From JAWXTP01 sp044433415 (GTDB taxonomy: Bacteria > Bacteroidota > Bacteroidia > Bacteroidales > Rikenellaceae), in contig JAWXTP010000139.1 in NCBI GenBank assembly GCA_044433415.1, forward strand, positions 1 to 7,319: a DNA stretch of 7,319 bases, in the 5' to 3' direction. The notes below the pieces were generated by a model. That model did not search any database, had not been told where the DNA came from, and saw only the letters and a program-made list of their open reading frames with translations. Every line of letters starts with the position of its first letter. Positions within the stretch are counted from its first letter, which is position 1. Both the position numbers and the translations under genes were made by a program. Below, in pieces: positions 1 to 5,502 of this stretch.

Positions 1-672
1 GCCACTGAAGAGCTTGTAGCTCATGTATATCAAAAAGCATGGTAATATGGTTGTAAGGGAGTAACAGTATATAGAGATGGCTCTCGTGATGGAGTTCTTG
101 TGAGTGCTGACAAAAAGCAAACTGACGCTCAACCTCTAAAACGTCCTAAATCTATCAATGCAGATGTTGTAAGATTTAAGAATGGTCCAGAAGATTGGAT
201 TGCCTTTGTAGGTATCTGTAATGAGAAACCTTATGAGATTTTCACAGGTAGAATAGATGAGGATGCTTTATTTATTCCTAAATTTGTAAATAAGGGTCAG
301 ATTATTAAAATCCGTGAAGAGGATGGTTCTAAGCGTTATGACTTCCAGTATCAGGATAAATATGGCTATACTAATACTGTAGGAGGAATATCTCGTTTAT
401 TTGATGAAACTTTCTGGAACTATGCTAAATTAATCTCTGGCGTATTACGTAATGATATGCCTATATTGCAAGTTGTTACTTTAGTTAGCTCTTTGAGTTT
501 TGACAATTCAAGTATCAACTCATGGAAAAATGGTGTGGCTCGTTCTCTTTCAAAATATGTTCCTAGCGGTACAAAATCTACTAAAAAATGTGCAGAGTGT
601 GGTGAAGAGGCTTTAGTATACCAAGAAGGATGTTTGGTGTGTTCAAGTTGTGGTCACTCTAAATGCGGATAG
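1..672 (+). pseudogene. nrdJ: Class II (adenosylcobalamin-dependent) ribonucleotide reductase, C-terminal part, interrupted by an in-frame TAA
   Basis: This is the 3' end of the enzyme that reduces ribonucleotides to deoxyribonucleotides using coenzyme B12. The 5' part lies off the left edge. Frame 1 opens with A-T-E-E-L-V and, after a TAA at 43-45, continues with GCKGVTVYRDGSR, the conserved end of the catalytic barrel in this family. Then come LKRPK, WIAFVG and PYEIFTG, a TSCPD-like segment (YAKLISGVLR, MPILQVV), and the cysteine-rich tail CAECGEEALVY...GCLVCSSCGHSKCG, whose last cysteines are thought to re-reduce the active site. The stop is TAG at 670-672. Homologues, as I recall them, carry a sense codon such as Lys or Glu at the TAA position (W-x-Y-G-C-K-G), so one base change from AAA or GAA explains it. 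A GTG at 100 could start a 190-residue fragment, but that fragment would lack the last barrel strand. Family assignment is very secure; whether the gene is truly broken is not. Confidence 0.85.
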
Positions 673-699
673 AAAACAATTTTAATTAACCTATAAACA

Positions 700-945
700 A
701 TGGAAAAAATAACTTATACACCTTCAGGAGTGTGTTGTCGACTAATTGAGTTTGAAGCTACTGATGGAATACTTAAAAATGTTAAGTTTTATGGCGGCTG
801 TAATGGCAACTTAACAGGAATTTCAAAGTTAGTAGAAGGAAGACCTATAGAAAGCGTAATCGCTACTCTTAAGGGAGTTGATTGTAATGGTAAAGGCACT
901 TCATGCCCTGATCAACTTGCACGTGCATTAGAAAAGACAATTTAA
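700..945 (+). CDS. Stand-alone TSCPD-domain protein (TIGR03905-like), 81 aa
   Basis: This small single-domain protein resembles the TSCPD module found at the C-terminus of B12-dependent ribonucleotide reductases. The diagnostic motif TSCPDQLARAL lies at residues 67-77. Other visible features are GVCCRLIEF near the N-terminus, a GGCNGNL segment at 32-38, and the helix ISKLVEGRPIESVIATLKG, which matches the G-x-P-I-E-x-V-I pattern of the family. Conserved cysteines (C12, C13, C34, C62, C69) suggest metal binding or redox chemistry, but the biochemical role is unknown. The ATG at 700 is 27 nt after the nrdJ stop, with an A/T-rich leader and no Shine-Dalgarno sequence, so it is probably co-transcribed with nrdJ. 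Its length is normal for the family. It ends with tandem stops TAA-TAA just before a strong hairpin. A link to nucleotide reduction is inferred from domain kinship and position. Confidence 0.88.
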   Translation: MEKITYTPSGVCCRLIEFEATDGILKNVKFYGGCNGNLTGISKLVEGRPIESVIATLKGVDCNGKGTSCPDQLARALEKTI

Positions 946-954
946 TAAAGCACA

Positions 955-1009
955 TAAACAATTGAGGCTATTTTGAATAATTAATATTCAAGATAGCCTC
1001 AATTGTTTA
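955..1009 (+). terminator. Rho-independent terminator of the nrdJ-TSCPD unit, possibly bidirectional
   Basis: A near-perfect inverted repeat has arms 955-979 and 985-1009 (25 bp) and a 5-nt loop (ATTAA). The core of the left arm is CAATTGAGGCTAT. The only irregular pair is T972 with G992, which is a U·G wobble in plus-strand RNA but an A·C mismatch in minus-strand RNA. The hairpin therefore folds better as the terminator of the plus-strand genes. The usual T-tract lies within the stem end (GTTTA) rather than as a long tail. It sits between two convergent operons and may also stop minus-strand transcripts coming from 1106. Confidence 0.82.
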
Positions 1010-1105
1010 GAGCATTGATTAAGAAGTGATTAAATTATGTTTTTGGCGGCAATCTTTCCAACAATATTTAGTCGCTTGTTGTAATTCATCATTCATTATT
1101 CAACA

Positions 1106-1477
1106 TTATTTCACCACTATCCCTTTTATTGTAAGCACTGTAGGTATTGAGTCCCCAGAGATATACATAGTTATATTCTTATGTAAACTTCCACTGCGGA
1201 AGCGAGGGTCAAACTTCACGCGAAGAGTGTCAGTCTCTTGAGAATATATCGGTTTGCGGCTATAATTAGTAGTCACGCAACTACAAGAGTTATGCACCTT
1301 ACTGATAACAATAGGGCTAGGTGATATATTTTTTACTATAAATTCACAAACAACATCACCTCCGAGTTCTTCTATTGTTCCGAAGTCATGTTCTTTCTTA
1401 GAATACTCAACACGATTTTGTGCTTCTGTAGCTAGGGAGCATACCCCAATAAAAACTATAAAAAAGATTCTTTTCAT
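1106..1477 (-). CDS. Secreted DUF1573-domain protein, 123 aa
   Basis: This short exported protein is of the DUF1573 type, common in Bacteroidota and Planctomycetes, with an immunoglobulin-like (ASH/Hydin-related) beta fold. Residues 1-19 form a signal peptide (MKRIFFIVFIGVCSLATEA) with likely signal peptidase I cleavage before Q20. C13 does not sit in a proper lipobox. The domain follows: HDFGTIEELGGDVVCEFIVKN, then PIVISKVHNSCSCVTTNY with the characteristic C-x-C pair at C65/C67, then LRVKFDPRFRSGSLHKNI and a final strand ending GIVVK. These match the family order of D-F-G-x-I, C-x-C-T and F-D-x-x-x-R-x-G. Its ATG overlaps the stop of the upstream Rrf2 gene by ATGA, so translation is probably coupled. 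The molecular function of DUF1573 proteins is not established; periplasmic or surface location is inferred from the signal peptide. Confidence 0.9.
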   Translation of the reverse strand: MKRIFFIVFIGVCSLATEAQNRVEYSKKEHDFGTIEELGGDVVCEFIVKNISPSPIVISKVHNSCSCVTTNYSRKPIYSQETDTLRVKFDPRFRSGSLHKNITMYISGDSIPTVLTIKGIVVK

Positions 1478-1908
1478 ATTTCCTGATGGTTGTAATATTG
1501 GTCGTAAAGAGATATTTTCCCTATCTCAGTACGTGTCATTTCTAGTACTCTGTTAAGGGCATTAAATACTAAACAATGACCATTTTTAGATTTGCCTACA
1601 TTGCAATTTATACATCCTCCTTCATTCATAAGGCAATTTACTTTAGGTTCTCCTTGTATGAGTTGAATAATTTCATATATTGAAACATCTTTTGGATCAC
1701 GAGCTAATATATAACCTCTATCTGAGCCACCAGTGCGGCTATTAAGAATCCCAGCATGAACTAAGATTCTAAGAGCAGGGTTTAGTGTTCTAGGATTAAT
1801 TTTGAACTGTTCTTCCATATCGGGAACACTTAGTCTTCGTCCTTGCTCATAATACGGAACAAGGTGAGTACAGACTACAATCGCTAATTTTGTAGGCGTA
1901 AGCAACAT
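1474..1908 (-). CDS. Rrf2-family transcriptional regulator with a cysteine cluster, 144 aa
   Basis: This is a winged-helix DNA-binding repressor or activator of the Rrf2 family (relatives: IscR, NsrR, RsrR). Residues 1-70 form the winged helix. LSVPDMEEQFKINPRTLNPAL is the helix-turn-helix, and the wing is RTGGSDRGYILAR, where the family has G-G-x-x-G-G-Y-x-L-A-R. VSIYEIIQLIQGEP starts the dimerisation helix region. Four cysteines follow at C92, C99, C102 and C112. IscR uses three cysteines in this region to bind an iron-sulfur cluster, so a redox- or iron-responsive cluster is plausible, though the spacing differs from IscR. The ATG at 1908 follows a minus-strand terminator hairpin by only 37 nt. 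The gene overlaps the following DUF1573 gene by four bases, forming a two-gene operon. Autoregulation is common in the family; no operator was identified here. Confidence 0.9.
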   Translation of the reverse strand: MLLTPTKLAIVVCTHLVPYYEQGRRLSVPDMEEQFKINPRTLNPALRILVHAGILNSRTGGSDRGYILARDPKDVSIYEIIQLIQGEPKVNCLMNEGGCINCNVGKSKNGHCLVFNALNRVLEMTRTEIGKISLYDQYYNHQEI

Positions 1909-1945
1909 ATAATGAGAGTGTTTTGTGGTAAGTAAAATTAAAATA

Positions 1946-1990
1946 AATTTTCCACGAGTAGCTTATATAATAAGCTACTCGTGGAAAATT
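1946..1990 (-). terminator. Rho-independent terminator after the lipoprotein gene
   Basis: A perfect 20-bp inverted repeat has arms 1946-1965 and 1971-1990 and a 5-nt loop. The arms contain TCCACGAGTAGCTTA and its complement. On the minus strand the stem is preceded by A/T-rich DNA and followed by TATTTTAATTTTA, a U-rich tail, which fits intrinsic termination of the four-gene minus-strand block. It begins 56 nt after the lipoprotein stop. Its far end lies only 37 nt before the Rrf2 start codon, so it separates the two transcription units. Confidence 0.9.
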
Positions 1991-2046
1991 CTTTAAATAA
2001 ACACAAAGATAAATGTTTATTTGTAAAAATACTATTTATCTAAGGT

Positions 2047-4074
2047 TTATTCTACTAATTTAAAACGGTGTACACCTTTTAATCCATAAGCAACATAGAT
2101 ATATCCATCGTCACCAAGTTTTACGTAATTAGCAGAAGCGTCACCTAGCTTGTAGCTTTTAACTTTTTCCCATGATGTTTTATCTATGATAGTTAAACCT
2201 TTAGTTCCGTTTGCAATATATATGTATTTGCTGTCTGTGTCAACACAATTTACAGAGCCTATAAGGCTTGAGTCTAAAGAGCCAACTTTAGCACCATTTG
2301 AGTATGCCACAAGTCCACCAGTGCTTAAACATGCATAAATAGTAGCACCATCTTCATGTAGAGTATTTTTGCCATCAATAGGACTTATAGAACCTACATT
2401 ATAAGAGTTTGTTAAGTCTCCAGAAAGGTTATATTCATAAATATACGTTGATGAGATACCTGCTAATACAGCCATTCCGCCATTATAAGGCTCTACAAAT
2501 TTAGCTTCTGCAAGTTCTGTATATTGTTGTTCATCACTAGAGTCCGCTATTGTTAAGCCACCTTGAGAACCTGAAACAACCCATTTGTTAGAATTGTCAA
2601 AAACAATACAGTTACCCGAAGCACCACCTACTTTTATGATATCTACATCTACACTTGAAGCACCAGTTGAATATAATACCTCAGCATAGAAAGCACCAGC
2701 TTTTTGTCCACCAGTAACATAAGCAGTACCATTATTTATGTACATGTGGTTAAAGTCATAGTCATAAGTATGAAGCGTTGCTGTAATTGACATATCGTTC
2801 ATATCTACAACGTCAATATAGCCTTGATAGTTTTCTTCTGCCTCGTGCCATGATACAAATACTAAATTATCGTTGAAGTCAATAGAAGTAGCAGATATAC
2901 GCTCTATATCAGGTGAAGTTACTACAGCATCATGTTCTAAGACAGGCTCTTTAGTGCTATCGTCATTTTGTTCGCCATAACCGTTATGACAGTCGTTAGC
3001 AGCAATGTACGTGTTTTGATTGAATACAACATTTGCAGCCCATTCAACAGCATTACCACTTTGGTCGTCAGTTAAATTAGTGTAATTTAAATCTACTGAA
3101 CCTCCGTTAATACGCGCAAAGTATGAATTTTCATCTATTGTAATAACACCATTTGTAACATCTATTACTGTATATTCTGTACTAAGATTTGATATCTGAG
3201 ATCTGTTTTCTAAATTCAAATATTTAGTAACTTGTATTAATGTTCCACCAGTTGTGCAGATGCTAGAGTATGAGTGAAGATCAAAAACGTCAGTAACAAC
3301 ACCAATAGACGAGAGATATACTATTGCATAGTTAGAGATGTTTAAATAATCTACATTTACACAACCTCCAAGTTTTACTGTGCGTGGTGTGTCTGATGAG
3401 TCAGCTCCAACGATTTCTAGTTCTTTAGCATTGATTGCGCTAACAGTTTCGAAGTCAGTATTAATTTGAAGTAGCCCATCAACTGAGATAATAGCATCTT
3501 CTGAGTAGTTATAAAGAGCAGTTGTTGTGCTAGTTTTAACAGTAGTGAAGTCACCTTCAAAAATTAGTGAACCCCATGATTTAACTACTACGTCGCTAAG
3601 GACATATCCGTTAGGGAAGGTTACACTACCACCTTCAGCAACATAGATTGTTCCTGAGCCCCAAGAGCCAGTAGCTGATAATGTTAAGTTACCTTCAACG
3701 TATACGCTTATGCCATTACCAAAAGCGATAGCTCCAGAGTAGCTTCCATTAGCAGGAATTACAAGAGCGCTATATGCATCATTGCCCCAAGAGGCGTCAG
3801 TGCCTTCAATAGATATATCACGAACGCTAGTTCCTGATGGAGTGCTAGGATATAACTCTTCGATTATATCTCCTTCATATGCGCTGTAGGTAGTGCTGCG
3901 AGTACCACCACTTGCGCTGTAACCGATAGTGTTTAAACGATCCTGATCTACAGAATTCGTAAAAGTTGCTGTTGTGTTGTTTGATGAGGGCGGCGTTACA
4001 TTCTCATCTTTATTACAGCTAACCGTAATAAAAGTTGCTAAAAGTAGCAACATTGTGATTCTTGTCGTCTTCAT
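2047..4074 (-). CDS. Surface lipoprotein with beta-solenoid-like N-half and LVIVD/beta-propeller-like C-half, 675 aa
   Basis: The chosen start is the ATG at 4074, because it begins a textbook lipoprotein signal: MKTT, a hydrophobic stretch MLLLLATFI, and lipobox T-V-S-C with the lipidated Cys at residue 20. A longer frame from 4149 would put 25 non-signal residues in front. The Cys is followed by N-K-D-E-N, matching the C-x-K-(D/E)2 lipoprotein export signal known from Bacteroidota, so surface exposure is predicted. Residues about 90-355 are rich in Gly, Ser, Thr and short beta strands (VEGNLTLSATG, ISVDGLLQIN), resembling a beta-solenoid. Residues about 380-675 hold blades such as KYIYIANGTKGLTIIDKTSW and GATIYACLSTGGLVAYSNGA, typical of LVIVD-repeat propellers. 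No catalytic motif was recognised. It lies 89 nt after a glycosyltransferase gene and ends before a strong terminator. Binding or anchoring of a polysaccharide is only inferred from context. Confidence 0.88.
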   Translation of the reverse strand: MKTTRITMLLLLATFITVSCNKDENVTPPSSNNTTATFTNSVDQDRLNTIGYSASGGTRSTTYSAYEGDIIEELYPSTPSGTSVRDISIEGTDASWGNDAYSALVIPANGSYSGAIAFGNGISVYVEGNLTLSATGSWGSGTIYVAEGGSVTFPNGYVLSDVVVKSWGSLIFEGDFTTVKTSTTTALYNYSEDAIISVDGLLQINTDFETVSAINAKELEIVGADSSDTPRTVKLGGCVNVDYLNISNYAIVYLSSIGVVTDVFDLHSYSSICTTGGTLIQVTKYLNLENRSQISNLSTEYTVIDVTNGVITIDENSYFARINGGSVDLNYTNLTDDQSGNAVEWAANVVFNQNTYIAANDCHNGYGEQNDDSTKEPVLEHDAVVTSPDIERISATSIDFNDNLVFVSWHEAEENYQGYIDVVDMNDMSITATLHTYDYDFNHMYINNGTAYVTGGQKAGAFYAEVLYSTGASSVDVDIIKVGGASGNCIVFDNSNKWVVSGSQGGLTIADSSDEQQYTELAEAKFVEPYNGGMAVLAGISSTYIYEYNLSGDLTNSYNVGSISPIDGKNTLHEDGATIYACLSTGGLVAYSNGAKVGSLDSSLIGSVNCVDTDSKYIYIANGTKGLTIIDKTSWEKVKSYKLGDASANYVKLGDDGYIYVAYGLKGVHRFKLVE

Positions 4075-4163
4075 AATTAATTTTTTTTTGTAATTTTGGT
4101 ATATATGTTTATAATGATGTGTTTTAAATGTTATAGTGTTAAAATCCAATTTTTAGAAGCCCC

Positions 4164-5417
4164 CTAAAGTCTATCAATCTGTGCCCAACGAGAACTCTTC
4201 TTAGGGTTCCAATTATCACTGTAAGAGCTAAAGAAGAAAAATTCCCTAAAGGTCGCTATTATACGTGTAATACGTAAAAAGTAACCAGAGTATAAGGGTT
4301 GTAAAGGAGCAAAAATAATCATCTTAAGTTCTTCCTTCCATCTTTCAGAGAGTAACATGCTTAGACCAAATGATACGAAGCCAAGAGGGATTGTTATCAA
4401 AAATTTCAGCAATATCAAGTCTATTAGACCAAAAGGCTGATATAACAAAAATGACAACATATATATTAACCATAATATATCAAAGAAAAAGTTAAAGGTT
4501 ACATTGTCTAGGTTTGTTAGGAAATTAGATACTCTAAAGTTTGCCGATGAAAAATCAAATACATTAGCGTGCTTTCGAAGTCTAAATCTTACAAGTGATT
4601 TACTCCATCTCAGTCTTTGTTTATAAAGTTTTGTGAACGCTGTAGGAACATTTGTTAAACAAATAGCTTTAGGTGTAAATGTTACGTTATATCCTGACTT
4701 GCGAATTTTTTGAGTAATGTCACCATCTAATCCAGGTCCAATATCCCATTTGCCTACTTGCTTTAATACGTCTGAACGAAAAGCTCCAAAAGCCCCTGAG
4801 ATAGTACGAAATCCACCAATGTCTGAGATAACAGTACGTCCTACTTGTATAGATTCTAAATATTCCATAGATTGCATAATAGTACAAAAAGTATCTTCAG
4901 AATTTCTTACCTTTACGCATCCGCCCACAGCACCAACATTCGCTCCCATATAAAAAGGTAAAAGAATTTGTTCTAAAGCATCTCTATCTAATGATGAATC
5001 TGCATCTAGATGAACAACAATATCAGACTTATTCTCGACTAACGCTAAATTTGCTGCTGAGGCCTTGCCTCCTCGTTCACTTACAGAGTAGAATTTGTCT
5101 ATAAGTCCGCAAGATTTAAGAGATTCACAAATAAGCTTTGTATCATCATCAGAACCATCATCTACTACAACTAGTTCAAAGTTGCGATACGTTTGTTCTT
5201 TAAGTGATTGTGTGAGCTTATAAATATGTCTGCCTTCGTTCTTGCCAGGGACAATAATCGAAATAAATGGATTCTGAGTATAGAGCTCTATCTTTGCACG
5301 TACCTCCTTGTTATGGCGTATATCTGAATATATCCATCTCCTCATTAGTACTATAATATCTAGTAAATAGTAACGCGGAATTTCAATAAAAAACAGAAAC
5401 CAAAATATAGCTATCAA
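4164..5417 (-). CDS. Membrane family 2 glycosyltransferase, cellulose/hyaluronan synthase type
   Basis: This is a processive-type inner-membrane glycosyltransferase that would polymerise a nucleotide-sugar donor. Residues 1-24 form a membrane segment (IAIFWFLFFIEIPRYYLL). The GT-A domain follows: SIIVPGKNE at 53-61, VVVDDGSDDD at 83-92, HLDAD at 136-140 for nucleotide and metal binding, and ISGAFGAFR at 206-214. GLDGDIT (229-235) stands where the family has T-E-D-x-D, so the usual Glu is Leu while the putative base D231 is kept. QRLRW at 267-271 is the Q-x-x-R-W motif of processive synthases. Three or so further membrane segments lie at about 308-325, 332-356 and 365-385. There is no PilZ domain. 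The start is uncertain: the frame opens after a TAG at 5514-5516 and contains no ATG before the first membrane segment. TTG at 5417 is the best conventional choice, but the coding look extends upstream (NYLNDLIDGVTLEK). It follows the TackOD1 gene directly. The polymer made is unknown. Confidence 0.9.
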   Translation of the reverse strand: MIAIFWFLFFIEIPRYYLLDIIVLMRRWIYSDIRHNKEVRAKIELYTQNPFISIIVPGKNEGRHIYKLTQSLKEQTYRNFELVVVDDGSDDDTKLICESLKSCGLIDKFYSVSERGGKASAANLALVENKSDIVVHLDADSSLDRDALEQILLPFYMGANVGAVGGCVKVRNSEDTFCTIMQSMEYLESIQVGRTVISDIGGFRTISGAFGAFRSDVLKQVGKWDIGPGLDGDITQKIRKSGYNVTFTPKAICLTNVPTAFTKLYKQRLRWSKSLVRFRLRKHANVFDFSSANFRVSNFLTNLDNVTFNFFFDILWLIYMLSFLLYQPFGLIDLILLKFLITIPLGFVSFGLSMLLSERWKEELKMIIFAPLQPLYSGYFLRITRIIATFREFFFFSSYSDNWNPKKSSRWAQIDRL

Positions 5418-5502
5418 TTTCTCAAGTGTAACACCATCTATGAGGTCATTAAGATAGTTAAATATATACGTTAAAACTCCATAATAAAATGTATTAGTTG
5501 GT

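Noticed and set aside
100..672. Independent 190-residue gene starting at GTG 100
   Set aside because: Conserved NrdJ sequence continues in the same frame upstream of GTG 100, back to and past the TAA, so this is the tail of nrdJ and not a separate gene.
1..672. Stop-codon recoding (TAA read as an amino acid)
   Set aside because: TAA and TAG both end other genes in this window at family-appropriate positions, and there is no sign of phage or mitochondrial-type coding.
1026..1241. Plus-strand open frame of 71 codons
   Set aside because: It lies largely antisense to the DUF1573 gene, resembles no known protein, and its unshared part is the A/T-rich tail downstream of that gene.
4075..4149. Upstream ATG at 4149 giving a 25-residue N-terminal extension of the lipoprotein
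   Set aside because: The extension is polar and aromatic, and would bury the lipoprotein signal peptide that begins cleanly at the ATG at 4074. The A/T-rich composition fits a leader, not coding sequence.
4717..4953. Plus-strand open frame of 78 codons
   Set aside because: It is entirely antisense to the conserved catalytic region of the glycosyltransferase, so it is a shadow of that gene.
5418..5502. Promoter for the glycosyltransferase (TACATTTT resembling the -7 element on the minus strand)
   Set aside because: A TTTG lies upstream, but the spacing of about 23 nt is too long and the stretch looks partly coding; co-transcription with the TackOD1 gene is simpler.
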